In this document: piece by piece, positions 12,026 to 25,900 of the stretch
Position numbering within the stretch: the first letter of the stretch is position 1
Layout: every line of letters begins with the position of its first letter
NCBI GenBank assembly: GCA_958450325.1
Contig: OY288253.1
Location: 61,566,266-61,630,265 of the forward strand
DNA: 64,000 bases
Direction: 5' to 3'
Source of the DNA: Agrostemma githago
Taxonomy: Eukaryota > Streptophyta > Magnoliopsida > Caryophyllales > Caryophyllaceae
Program-made: the position numbers and the translations under genes
The notes under the pieces: model-generated
What the model was told of the DNA's origin: nothing
What the model saw: the letters and a program-made list of their open reading frames with translations, nothing else
Databases searched by the model: none

Positions 12026-13522
12026 TTATTCTTGGTGATGTTGTTGCCTAAATTGGGGGGGAGGGGGGAGAATATTATTTTTGAGTGATGGAGTCAAAAT
12101 AGAATTGATGACCAAATTGGTTGCCTTATTTTTGAGATTTTCCTTAGTAGGTGGATGATTGACATCAGTTGATTTTCCTTCCAAGGATACCGAGATATTA
12201 TCCAAAGATTTTGCCTCATTAATATTTTCCGGGATTTTATGCGATGTGTTTGGGTCAGTGCGAGTAACCTCGTGTGTTTGACCTTGGCTGGACTTTAAGG
12301 CACTAGGGATGGATTCTCCTTTTTTGAGAATGGTGATAGGTGGCTGCTGGTCATTTATGACCATGTCGTCTTCGATGGGGAGTTCTGTGAATATTGACCC
12401 AATGCTCTTTGAGGTTACTATTTTCAACTTGGCTTGTTGGAGATTGTCTCCCTCCTTTTTATCACCTCGTCCTGGCTCCTCCATTTCTGGGTTGCTCTTA
12501 GTTTGTCGTTTACGAATCGGTTTTTTTACAAGCATCCATGACCCGTAAGTGGCTTCCAAGACATTAGTATTAACAATTTCCTTAGGTGTAGCATCCTGAA
12601 CTGGTACAACTACCATTGTCGGTACTTCCGGCGTGGGATACTTGGGACAGTCATTGACCCCGTGACCTAGTTTCTCACATTTGTAACAGATTAGCTTCAA
12701 GCCTTCATATTGAATGTGCCAGACTCTCCCGTTGAGCCTAAACTTGGATAGCAGCGGTTTTGAGAGGTCAACCTCTACACTCATTCGTATGAATTGACCA
12801 CGTTCCGCGTTTACAGTAGTCCAATCAATACGTACCATTTTGCCTATTTTGTTGCCAATTTTATTCAAGACATCCTCATGGTAGTATTCAACGAATAATT
12901 GTGGTATGCGTATCCAGGTGGTGAGATATTGGATTGGAGCCTCCGTCGCTATGAAGTTGGGTACCCATTTTCGAATGGTAAGATAGTGATCTCCTATCAT
13001 CCATGGTCCTTGCGTGAGTACAAACTCGAAGTCCTCCTTATTGGTGAATCGTGCGACATAATAGGAGCAACCTACATTAGTGAGTATGAGGCCGCCTTTG
13101 ATCTCCCATTTCTTCTTAACTTGGCGTAGTAAAGTATGGCATCCGATGTTCTTGTCAAACATCGCGTGTTGCGCCATTGCTGACGGATTCGCCATTTTTC
13201 TTCTCTGGTCAAGACGATGTTAGGGCATGTAGGAATCATCCTCATGTTCACTTTCCTCCAAATCCTCAGATTCGGAGATTTCTTCATAAACCAAATTCAT
13301 GGCTGACGAGAAACCATGTTCATGCTCCGAGATGCCTACCTGCTCAATCCCTTTATTAAGCGATGCTTTGTAGGATGGGCGTGCTTCATCCATTGCTTGG
13401 TCTTCCTGCATAGTCTGGGAGTTAGGATTATGCATTTTACATTTTTTGGTGGATCGATCTTCATTCTCATTCTCATGAGGGAGATGAGGATGAGAGGTTT
13501 TTCCTAGAGAGGATTTTTCCAT
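12026..13522 (-). pseudogene. LINE ORF1 (DUF4283 plus CCHC zinc knuckle), broken
   Basis: The N-terminal acidic segment (13220-13522) ends at a stop. A DUF4283-type start (LTREEKWRIRQQWRN) follows in another frame (about 13160-13250). The rest of the domain plus a CX2CX4HX4C knuckle (CYKCEKLGHGVNDC, near 12660-12700) continues in a third frame (12026-13195). At least two frameshifts therefore split the gene. The product would have been the RNA-binding ORF1 protein of an L1-type LINE. Confidence 0.8.
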
Positions 13523-13563
13523 GATATTACTATATTACTAGTATGAGTTAAAGCAACACAATT

Positions 13564-13845
13564 AACGGGAAAAAAAAGAAGTCAATGAAATCAAAAAACT
13601 TCGTTAAGGATATAAGGAAGTCAAAAAGACGGAAAACATACGATTATAAGAGTGCAGGTATAACATAGAAAAGTTAAAAACATTGGGACAAAGTTAGAAA
13701 ATGGCTTGAATTTACGAACAAAATGTGGGGTGGGATCCATTGTTAATGGTAGGGGAGGGAGTAAAGAATTTGAAAAATAATAAGGCAAAAAGCGGGTGAT
13801 TTGATTTAAAAGGTTGATACTCGCCGGCAACGGCAACGGCAACGG
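13564..13845 (+). promoter_or_regulatory. AACGG cores (MSA-like) upstream of the cyclin gene
   Basis: AACGG occurs once at 13564-13568 and three times at 6-bp spacing at 13829-13833, 13835-13839 and 13841-13845, in a GGCAAC repeat 110-130 bp before the start codon. AACGG is the core of the mitosis-specific activator element bound by three-repeat MYB proteins in G2/M genes such as B-type cyclins. The flanks only partly fit the full YCYAACGGYYA consensus. No convincing TATA box was seen. Confidence 0.4.
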
Positions 13846-13925
13846 CAACGAAACCACAACCACCGATCTTTTTAATTACTCACTCAATCCAAATCCAAAT
13901 CTAACCCTAATTAATTTTGGCATAC

Positions 13926-13955
13926 GGAGAAGGAGAAGGAGAAGGAGAAGGAGAA
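13926..13955 (+). repeat. GGAGAA microsatellite abutting the start codon
   Basis: About five GGAGAA/AGGAGA units form a purine-only tract immediately before the cyclin ATG. It would lie in the 5' leader and is a likely length polymorphism. Confidence 0.8.
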
Positions 13956-16900
13956 ATGCTGCCTCCCAAGCCCAAGGTATGAACCTTCATTTCTGCCATT
14001 TCAGCTTTCACTTATGCTTCTTTTAACTTTCGATTATTTCAGGAGAAGGCCATTCCGGGACGAACAGGAACTCACACTGCTACTGGTACTCCTACTCTAT
14101 TTCTTAATGCTACCCACTTACAATCTCACAAATTTGTTTCATTCTGACTTGTCATTCTCTCAGTGAGTAAATTTAAGGTTTATTCGGAGAATTCTAAACT
14201 TAATGGCCGTGCTCCTCATAATCTTGATACAATTACTACCACTACTTCGTAAGTTCCTCCCCTCTTGTTTCCCCAATTATGAGTATATGTATGCTGCACC
14301 TTGATGATACCTGATCTGCATGCATTCTCATTCTCATGTATGCTGGAATTAATGATTTAATTGTAGAAGCCTTCTAGGCACTGAGGTACTCTTGGTGCCT
14401 CACTGGGAATCTTAGATTGGATGACCTTCTTGTATCTTTCCGTCTATCTCTAGTTCTCAAATTGTATATCAAACTCTTTATGCTAGGAGGACTTCCAGTC
14501 TGTTGAAGAAAGGCGGATTGCTGTCGGATAATACCACTTTGAAGGTAAAATTGATTGCCTTATGATTTTTTTAGGTATGTGTTTGCTAAATATTGTTTTC
14601 ATATAGTGCTTAGCCTTTTGTCGCTTTTTTATAGAAGGATCTCGCGAGTGCTGCTGAGAAGACTAGAGTCAACCAAGATCCATTTGGTATGATCTGAATA
14701 TTGCATGTGTTGACGTCATAAGTTTCCTATGGAAAATGTTTAAGATCGCTTCTTCATCATTTCAGGAAGGACAAAAATAGGAAGAAAAGCTTTAGCTGAT
14801 GTGAGCAATATTCGGCAGAACTCATCTCGGCTTCAGAAGCCTGCCTGTTCCAGGTGAGTTTGGATCATTGTCAGCCCAGTATTCTTGTCATGAATTCAGT
14901 ATGTATCATCTACATTACCCAACTGGACAAAAGGAATTCACAAAGGGTGGGTGGGGGTCAGATGTGAACTGTAAAAATTGCAATTCTGGATCACCATGTT
15001 TACACAAGCTCTCATACGGTATTGCATCAACATAAAGGAGGTAAGAGAATAAAGTGATTATACAAAGTCAAAAATGGGCACCTGATAGACTCTTATAACA
15101 AATTTGCTGAATAACTGAATTGTGTTAATTTTTTGCTCAACATTCACTGATTGTTACACGAGTTTGACAAATATATGCCGTTCAATATAATTTTCTTATT
15201 GACTTGCTAAACTAAGGTGGTGTTTTCCTCCTCACAAGGATTCATTCAGAGAATTGTTTACCTAATGAGTCAAGTGATGCACTATGTGCCATTCCACATG
15301 TCTAATATAAATGCATTTCCCTGTTGGAAATCATGAAGGCATACTCCATTTTCTTTTGAACCGTTTTTTTTCTACAGACCATTGTTATCTAACTCGATAT
15401 TTTATCGTTGTGTTTATGCCGACTGCTTTTGTAAGAAGTTTTAGCAATAATTACTAAAGAAAACATGTATGCTATTGTCCGTAGTTATTATTATTATTAT
15501 TATAGCCAGTTTGCAAATCATTTTGGTATGATGGCTGTGCTATTATCTTATCGTTAGTTTCGAAGTCAAATGCTGAATAATCTGAATTTCTGAACATGCG
15601 CTCGTATGTGAAATTCATCGGCTTTCCAGGAACTCAGTGGGTTTCACCATAAGAACTTCTGTTCCTTCATCTAGCCGCCCTCCAATTGTAAGCTAAATCT
15701 TTCCTCTTGCAATGTATTTCTTTCTATGATTTTAAGTTATTTCATCAATTAATTCGGCCTTGAAAACCATTGTTTAGCTTTGGAAACCATTATTCTGTAC
15801 GGGAAGTCCTCTGAATACGGTTTTACTGTTTTAGAATAATGTAATTTGAAGTTACATCACAACTAATTTAAAATGATTACTTGTAGTTGTTAAAGCATGG
15901 CTAATGATATAAAAAAGGTTATTAATAGAAAAGTGTCCCAACAGGAAAAAAAAAGGACGAATAAAAATGTGATGACCAACAAAATTTAAAGTTGGGGGGA
16001 GTATTTATAGCTTGCTACTGCAGTAATGTTGTCTCCGAATAGTATTCGTGATTATCGTGATGACTTTTTTGAAAGAAGCTTTTATAGCTATTTTAATCAT
16101 CCGTTAATTGACTTTGTATCATATTAATGATAAATTGATGTATAATAACTGTTCTAGCCAGTATAATTATGCTGTAAAAAAATCAGGCCACTATTAGTGC
16201 TTAAAAAAACTTGAACGAAGTCACATCTCAGTCCCTTTATGGTCGTATTGGATAGATTTCACGAATCATGGTACCACTTTGATTATTTTTTTTTTTTTTT
16301 GTTTTGTTTTGCCTTGGATGTCTCACTATATCTCGAGTTGGGTTCACATCTCAGTTGATACTTACCAGCCGAGATTGGAACCATGATTGGCATTATAAAC
16401 AGCTCTGCTTTGTTGATGAATGGGTCACTTAATTTTCTGACAGAAGTGGATTTACTTAAATTTAATATAGACAGTTGTACAGAAGTCTTGGTGTTTCTGC
16501 AATCGCCTTTTTGGTAGGTGAATGAGAAAGTCATAGGCATATATAACTTAAGTGACCGGGTTTATTATTCTGAAGAAGTAACAGCTACTGAAATACTATT
16601 AGAGCGAAGCATAGGTTAAGTCATACTTATAAGACTTTTACACAATGCTATGTTGTTATAGGACTTCAACTGCTTACAGTTTTGTAGACAATGACCTCTT
16701 AATGCTGGGTGAGACAAGGACAGTCAAATGCTTTGTTAAATATACTTGACATATTACTTACTGATATGTGTTTGTGCATGTGGTAGAGTCATGTGAATCT
16801 ATCTATTATTCTCATTTTTTCTCTTTATATTTTATTTTGGTGAAATGTGATTCTCATTAATAATCATGAATAGTTAACACCATACAAGTTCCAATTTTCT

Positions 16901-19900
16901 TCTAAGAGTACTACATTAGTTCTAAGTTTCTAACTTTAAGCCATTGCTCATGCTTACTAATACAGTACAACCTTTGAATTGAACACTTTTAACTCTATTC
17001 TTGATCTGATTTTCACCATGTCTATGCACTTCTGAAGATGGTTCACATATCCTTCCATTCTAGCCATATTTCTGCTATGCTAAATCTGTAACAGACTCCA
17101 GCAACTGCTGCAATAGCCGTCTGCTTTTGAAACCAATATTTGCATCTCCATTTCAGTAACCATTGTATAATATCACCAGTCCAATGAATTTGCAGCCACT
17201 TCTGCATACTCTTCAAACAACGCTGGCTGTACTGGCATTGAAAGAAAAGATGTTCATTTGACTCCTGCTGCTGTCCACACAGAAAACAGATTCCATCATT
17301 AATCACCCCAAACTTGCTGAGTCTGTCTTTAGTCATCAATCTATTATGCATTTTAAGCCAGCAATTGAAGTTATGCTTGGGGAGGCGCATCCTGTTCCAA
17401 ACAAAAGGCACCCAATCAACCTTATCATGTTGAGTAATAGGCCATTGATAACCTTTGTGGACAGTATACTCCCCATTATGCCATTCTCCATTACTGAACC
17501 ATCTTTCATAGTGTCCCTGACCCTGGAGACAAGTCCAGCTTGTGACTCTTTATATTTGTCCATTAATCCCTCTGTTGAACCGATCAATCTTGTGCCTATC
17601 TTTCTTGGACATCCTAAAAAGCACAATGCTCCTCCCTCCAGGCACTTCCGCATCAATTTATTCTTTTGCATATAGTGGATAGAACCGTAGACACATGTTT
17701 AACTTATTCAGCCTATCTATGGCTAAGATTCCAAGAGCATATCAGCATAGCAAAAGAATGGTTACTAGAAGCTATTACAGTGAACTGCGGCTGCGTCTAG
17801 AGTATTACCTATATGATGCATCAGAGCTCAGGGGTGGGCTTTCTTTTTGTATCTTTGAGACATTGATGTGAAAGTCATTTAAAGCTAAGATTGGTTACAG
17901 TAAAACTAAAGATTTTCAGCAAAGTTGGTGTATTACTGCAAACGTTAGTAGTGTAGATAAGCTGGAGACCTAATCCAGTTGGGAATTGAAACGACTTTTT
18001 AGGTTCCTATATTCTGATTTTGCTGCTGCTTTAGCAGTACTATTCCGTATACTTTTGTGAAGTATGCTGCTATTTTACTTAGTATATTGAAAACCTAAAT
18101 GTTCCAAGCGATAGAGACACATTGAGCACCTGTTTGTAAGAAGTGAAAACACAGCGATAAGAGCAACTTTTCTAATTATCTCATTATTATTTTTTGTTTT
18201 GCATTTAATTGATTTATATACTTGCCTCACATCTCTTCTTTTCCTCTTATCCATGGCTAGCCTGTTTTGCTAAATTGCTAATAGGATTGACTTGTTACAG
18301 GCTAAAGTTAATGCACTGGCAACTGATGCTTCATTTTCCCACAACAATGTAAAAGGTAAGAAGCAATATGTTTTCTACTTTGTGCAAATTAGCCTAGTTC
18401 TATAGTAAAATTTTATTTTATTTTACTTTCTTGGTTTGCTGCAGCGAGCACCAAAACGTCGAGGAAGTCTTTCAATTTTGGGAGGGTTGGAGCTAATGAA
18501 ACTCCCAACAGAACAAGGTTTGGTCCCCTCATGTAGTGTTTTTTCCCTTCATCAATTGAACTACAAAACTAGGTGCGTGCATATTTTAATTCCAATATCA
18601 GCTCCAAAATAGTGGTCATTGTTGTGATTTTGTGCTCGCAGGAAGTCCTTCCCAGTGGTGAAGAAACCGAGACAGTTGGGTTCCAATGACTTAAAATCTG
18701 AGGTGGCTTCTTGTGAATCTCATTCTGGGATATAAATGATGGCTGATAAAAATTCAGTTCTTTTGTTGCTTGTGCAAAGCCTCAGTTTTGCTACTTTAGT
18801 GATTTATATTTTGTATGATGATTAGTGTTCCTGATTTTTTTCGTTGCCAGGGAGACATTAGAAGCGCACAGAAGTCGGCTAGGAAAAGTGGTTTCTCAGG
18901 TGCGTCAATTACTTTTTAGCTTTTCTCTGACAAGAAAATAGATTCAAATATGAAAATTTGTACTACTTTCATCTTGCTGTCTTTGTGCTTTTGTGTAGTG
19001 AAAACAAGAGTAGGTGGTGTGAGCCGTCTGAATACCAAAGTTACAAAAGACAAAGCAAGTGATGGCTACACTTGGATGTGAGTATTTGTTGCTTAATGGA
19101 TTCTGTGTTTTTTCTTTTATTTACTGTGTATTTATTTATATTATATTCCAAGAAGACAAGATATACTATTTTTTCTTCTATTTGGTATTCAAGTCAAGTT
19201 TTTTTGTCTTCGGAATAATGGTGGGTACTTGGTACCTGTTAAGGTTACTACAGACATTTTTTTTACTAGTTACGGAGTACTACCTAATAAAATGAATATA
19301 AAAATCACTACCGAATAAAGTACTCGTACTAAGTACGTTCCAATGTTCTTTTTGTCTGTTATTTATAATTCATCCATTGACAAAATCTTATCTAAACTGA
19401 ATTTCCACTCATTCCGAACAAACATTATTGTTGAACCACTATAACCACTACTTGAAAGTTAAATAAAACATGATAGAAAATATGTTAAGAGTACCTATTA
19501 TATACGTTATTTTTAACATATCACTACCGATTTTTTTTTAAAATTTTCCTTACAAAGTATACCTGGAATGAAGTTAAGTAAACTGTTGCGTGTGATATTC
19601 AGCTTGTTTTCGACATTATATTCATTTTGTTAGCCGTTAAAAATGTACCAAACATTATAACATTACAAAAACGTACTATTTACCCAAGGAAAATGAGCCA
19701 GGAATTACTAAAAAAGCTGCTTGGAGATCGATTTAGGTACCTATTCGTAATTAAAGTTGATGGGGGCCGTGATCCTGGATGCGTCCCCCACTCACGTCAA
19801 CATAACATTCATAACATGGGGACCTCGGCCGAAAGCCTAGTCAATCGAATACTAGGCAAAGCCACGTAAAGCCGCAAAGAAATCAAGGAGGAAATCCTAT

Positions 19901-22900
19901 AAATACCCCACATTAAGTCAAACAACACAAGTAAGATTCAATACTCGCTCTCTCTACAAAGGCAATTATCTCTCTACTCAAGGGATAATTCTTCTCTTCT
20001 TGCGCCTGCTTACTTAGGCATCAGAGAGGTCACCTCGGACTCCCCTTCGAGGCACTTGTTTCTTGTATTGTTGTCCTGAAAGGAGCAGCCACAATGACTA
20101 GGGGTTTCGAGACCCTTCTTTGTTACTTGTGTTGTTGTCCTGAAAGGAGCAGCCACAATGACTCGGGGTTTTACTTGTGTTGTTGTCCTGAAAGGAGTAG
20201 TCACAGAGGTGAGCAAAATCGGATATCCGATCCGATTTTGAAATCTATTTTTATCTGGTATCCAATTCTATATTTTATTCTATTTTTCATTTTCTAGGGA
20301 CTATTTTAAATTTTGAATTAAGAGCACTTAATTGATTTTCAAGTACAAACATAATGTTAATAATTATACAAATATAAATAATAAAAGAATAGAAAAAAAA
20401 CATACTGTGTTACGTACCATTCTTCTCGCAAAATATTACAAGTCATTTCACAATATTATAAATCCATTAATAGTTTGATAATTTGTTTTGTTTTTGGACT
20501 TTGGGGATATTCAGTTTAGCGATTAGAATGATTGGTGAGTGTTGGATTCTTGATTTTATAATTCGTATTAGAGTTTGCTTTTCTTATTTTTATTTTTTAT
20601 TTTTTCATTATAAAAAAGTTGGACCGGAATCGTTCGTCGAATTTCATTTTTTCTTGATACTTATGAAAAACAGTATTGGATATGAATATTCGGAAATTCG
20701 TATAATTGAAAGCCTATACCTTATCATTATGTATAATAAAACTGTATCGTATACTTTTGCTCACCCCTTATGATAACTGTAGGCATGATTTTGTTTTCGC
20801 AACCATTACACTTGACTACATAATTTTGTGCTCTTGTGAGTTTTAGCTTTTGGTATATTAGTTATTTATCCCATATCTTGGTAATAGTTTTCATATTATT
20901 GCCATGTAGAACTCAGAAGAACCAGACTGGAACAGATGCCCTTCAGGGGTTTAGGAAATCAGTTCAGGTATGTCACATTAAGTGTAGTTTATATATTTGG
21001 CTTGGATATCTCTTCTCAGCAGCAAGCTTTTGATTTCTAATTTTATTCTGAATAATCCCTTCTAGCAGTATATTATAACAAATAACAACATTTGTGTAAA
21101 ATGCGTTTCTCATTTGATTCACACTGTCTCAGCTTGCCAGAATTATACGCTACATGGGATACATTGCGGTTCTTTTTAGCTAATGAGATATATACTTGAA
21201 ATGTACAGTCTCCACTTTCTAATTTTGAATTTCTTGAATTCCTATTATATTACGGAGTAGTTTGTTGTAAGTCTTGAAAGTTAACTGATTTAATATCTAG
21301 AAACCATCTAACATCCATCTGCTTATTGGGGCTGTTTACATGGACATTCCAAAATCCCATACTAGCCATGGTCACTGGTCGAGGCTTGCAGTTCCCATGG
21401 TACCCACTTGGTCACTTTGTTGATTCATAAATGAGTTCAATGCATCATATAACGATTTCCCTTCTACCCTAAGTCAGCCTCTATCAGATTATCATGCTTA
21501 GCAAATTTAGTGACAATCCTGAGTGGGGTTGGAGATAAACCATTCCATGTGTAGGCATTGGGGTGACCATTTCTAAGAGAGGATTTCCCCCTCCATTAGA
21601 TTTTGAGGTTGGTTTCACCTCAGGGTGCAGAGGTTGCCATTCCTGCTGTATATGAGGCTGTTTTTGAGTCTGTTTAGGTCCTGCAACTGTTTTCCTGCAA
21701 TCCCTAACTACATGTCCCAATCCTTACATTACTAACATTTGGCATGCTTTCGTTCATAGTGGACTGTGATTTTATGATGTGTGTCAAGTTCATCATGGAG
21801 TTCAACCACAGCAATGATAGAAACTAATGATGTTCATTATGATGTGCAAATCATCAGTTGTGAGGATTGGGTTATCCATCTTAAAGTTAAGTTCATTCCA
21901 AAAGGGATGCCTTGTGAATGTCCATGGTCTATGGTCTGAACTCTGAATAGAGTTGCGGAGAGACTTCCTTTATGAGAGACCATTAGGATTATGAATATGG
22001 TTATTAATGGCCCTTGGATTCTCATGGGTGACTTTAACAATGAATGCTAGGGCTCCAATGTAACGATTGTTGAGCTTATTGATTTTGAGAACTGCAATCG
22101 TAATAGTAAATTCTTCGGTCCTTCCACGGTAGTACGTACACTTGTATTAGCTCCTTCGCACATATTTCTAATGATGTCAAATTTGTCAATATACTTCTTT
22201 GACACGTCCTTTTTGGTTAACCCCCACAATACCTCCCTTAGTACCTTATCATACTTATCATAAGCCTTCCCTAAATCAATAAAAACCGTATGCAAGTCTT
22301 TCTTCTTATCACGATAGTGTTCAATCATCCGTCTCATTAGAAATATTGCTTCCACAATCGATCTCCCGGGCATAAATCCAAATTGATTTCCCGATATCTC
22401 CACACTTTTTAAGACGTTGCTCAATCACTCGTTCCCGTAATTTCATGGTATGGGTGTATGCCTCATCTATTTAATTTCCCGATAATTAGAGCACTCTTAG
22501 TTATTGCCTTTATTCTTATATAAAAGGAGTAAATTACTTTTTCCTCCCCGCCATTGGCATCTTGTTGTGTTCCCAAATCTTGATGAAAAGCTTCGTCGAT
22601 AAGTAGCCGATTCCCATCTCTACCAAACGCCTCCATCCTTCAAGTATAGGTACTGGCCCTTCTGCTTGTTTTGAACCCATTTTCTTTAATGCCATTGGTG
22701 CTTCTCCCTTTTGAATTCATTTCATAAAATCCCTTTTAACCAAATTCGATGCAATACTTACATCCCCAATATTTTCTTCACGTTGGCTATTAAATAGGTT
22801 TACAAAAGTAATGCCTCTACAAATGCTACAGCGTGAGGCATTGAAGCCGTGATTGACTGTGTTAACATTATAGTACTATCACACAAAACATTCAACATTT

Positions 22901-25900
22901 GTGTGAGTTTGTGCACACTAATTTATCAGAATTTAATTGGATAAGTGGGTATTGACCTGCCTGTTTGGCGTTCTTACAAAGAGCGGCATGATGGATATGG
23001 GTCGACTTAACTACTACGTAAGTGCAAAAAGTGCATTGTTAGCCATTTTTCAGTGTATTTGCTATGGCTAGCATTGCTGTACATGTTCTGGGCAAATTTA
23101 CCCTTACAATTGTAAATGTGAACAATTTTTTTGATACCACAATTGTAAAGTTAGCCTTGTGCTTTTCAGTGTCCCTGGCTGCCTGGCATCAAGTGTCTTA
23201 TTTAATGTACGAGTAGACATTTTTAAGAGTAATGGATATGATTGCATGACTGCATGTAACTGCAGAACCTGTATTGTGGTCCATGTTGCTATGCTTGTGT
23301 TTGGACTAAAATTACTTACATATTCTGGACAAATTCACCCTTGTGGTAATTAAAATGTTTTTTTTTTAAAATGAGAATCCGAACCTATTTTTAATCCCTT
23401 ACTTTATAACATCAAAGGATAGAATTCTCTTTAACTATTTTGAAACTCGTACTGGATTTTGTGCATGTCTTTATTTTCCTGCCATTAAATTTTGAAGAAA
23501 ATTATGCATTCAGTATTATGATTCCTAAGATCCTTTTAAGCTTTAAACATTCGACTAGTTGGATACTTGCACTAGAGCTGTTCTTTGAACTTGTCACATA
23601 AAAGACATGTCAGACTTTTAGAATCACTAAACGTCACTCCCTCTCTTCGTTTCCAAATGTCCCATTTACTTTTGAACGCTATTCACAGTTAAGGAGAATC
23701 TTCGACATTTTCGACGATCTATAAATAAAATAGTCATGTGAGATCTTGTTTTTTTTTTTCATCTTTATGTGTATGAAGAATATCAAACTTTTATAATTTT
23801 ATACCATGTATAATATATAATGTGGAGCTAAAGATATTTCCGATTAAAAAAATGCATTGTCATAAGCTCACTTGTTTGTGAGTGCTTGTTTGTGGTGCTA
23901 GAAACTTTTCCGTATCATAAGCTTACTTGTTTGAGTTTGTACTTTTGAGAGTTAATCACTTGCTCGTATTCAGAAACTATATCATTGTTTTAATGATTCA
24001 GCCAAATCGAAGAACCACTTTGCAAATTTCCAACGCTCAAAGGAACATTAAAGGCAAAAGCATTTGTAGTGTGGGTAAATCTCTAGCGGTAACTTCTGGT
24101 GTAAGAGTGAAGGCGGCCACACCTTTTCTTCCTGAAACTGTTGTTCAAGGAACGAATTCTGGCAAAGACAACGACGACTTAAAACCACAAATGTTAGATT
24201 CTACGTCCAGTAAAAAATCCACCCGTAGAAAATCTTATTCATCTGAGCTAATATCTAGATCAAAGGTAAAATTGATTTGAGTATAACTTTCCTGTATTTC
24301 CTTGTAAACTTATAATAAATGGATAATTGAAGGCATCATATAGTTATGGACCTTATGGTGCAGTACATCGAAGCTGTGAAAGAGGAAAAACTACCGAGTA
24401 TTGATGACGAGCGTAATCCTCTGGAAGTGGCAGAATATGTTGATGAGATCTATCAGTATTATTGGGTAGTAGAGGTAAGAGCATATTTTGTTGAACTTTA
24501 TCGGTTTCCAATGCACCATCAGTTGACTTTCTTGTGTTTTAAATCTGGATTGTCTGTTTACAATCCAAAATTTACTATGTTTTACATGTTTGAATTCTTG
24601 GATGTCTTATTATAAGTTCAATGGTAGTTATGATGCAGCACATTCAAATTATTGGTATTACCAAGCATCAATAGTTGTTTAGCACTGATCCAAGTCTGGT
24701 ATCAGAAAAGTTTAATGAAATTACTTTAGCTTGTAGGCTGTAGCTACTGAATGTCAACTTTCCTTCAGAGTTCCGAGTGATGTTTCAAATTTTAATCAAA
24801 ACTTAGTTACAACTCATGTCACAGCATTACACTTCTGATTCTTCTAGGCCAAAGAAAATGAGGTTATCCCAGTGTTCATCTTTCAGTGCAAAGGCAAAGA
24901 AGCAGATTACTGGCACAACAAATATGTTTGTTTCCTGTATTTTTTCAAGTCCTTTTTTTTTGCGATAGGTATATTACATACCAGGCATGAGGCCTTTAGA
25001 CTAGTTGTAATGTCAGATGTTGAAGGTAAGTTCAATACGAGTGGATTGTGAGTTGTGACCTTTCTGATTTAGAATGAGGCTCTTAAGAATCAAACGCTTA
25101 TGTTTTTTTCCCAGCTCCCAACTCCCAACAGGAAGTTTCCGTCCGCTTTATTATCTTTTTCTAGCATTAAGTAATGCAAGTTAAGTGAGGTAAAGTGATA
25201 GCTGGTTGGTTGCCACAGAATTTTTGGTACTGCAATATATGGGCTTGCAGCTAGAGAAAACCGTTCCACCATACTGTACTGCTACCAGCTAACAGCGGGA
25301 ATGCAGGAGACTTGGCTTAGCTGGCTGTCTCACTACTCATTAGCACTATATTCAGTTATAGTTATGCCACCTGCACCTTGCGTTCAGTTGATGAGAAAAG
25401 AAGCTATGTAATAACACCCTTGACAGATCTTTGGGTCAAGACTCAAGAGATGCCGTTTAAAGTGGTCAGACCTGTCATAACTTGGAAATGGTCTTGTTAT
25501 GATATAATCTGTATACATCCTCTATCATGCCAATGCAGGAGCCTCATGGTAATGTTGCCAATGTCATGATGCCTAATGCCCTAAATCACCTAGACTATGT
25601 CTTGAATATTCTTTATGATATCAAGGTGATGGATCTATTAGTCTATTTATATGCTTGTCACGCCATTCTGGCTAACCGTCACTTGTAATGATGCTGCAGG
25701 CACAGAACAAGTCCCTGGAAAATTACATGATTCAAAAAGACGTTACACCTCAGATGCGCAGCATATTGATTAATTGGCTTGTAGAGGTAAATGGAAACAA
25801 CGTTCACTTACGTATATTTTCTCACAGTATTCAATTTTTACATTTTTTAAATTGATACTCTCTCCATTCATTTCCAAATGTCCCATTTACTTTTTAGACA

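Larger units (their letters stand above)
7320..13522 (-). mobile_element. Near full-length L1-type LINE, degenerate
   Basis: On the minus strand, ORF1 (nucleic-acid-binding, zinc knuckle) is followed by ORF2 (endonuclease, reverse transcriptase, zinc-binding domain, RNase H) and a terminal poly-A (the T run at 7320-7328), the order of plant L1-type non-LTR retrotransposons. Both ORFs contain frameshifts and stops. I could not find a target duplication, so the 5' border near 13522 is only the start of the recognisable ORF1. The element ends about 430 bp upstream of the cyclin start codon, in divergent orientation. Confidence 0.8.

Noticed and set aside
25538..25622. Open stretch reading EPHGNVANVMMPNALNHLDY as an extra cyclin exon
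   Set aside because: It has GT and AG-like neighbours, but joining exon 15 (ending WVVE) directly to exon 16 (AQNKS) gives the uninterrupted family sequence. The extra piece has no place in the cyclin box.
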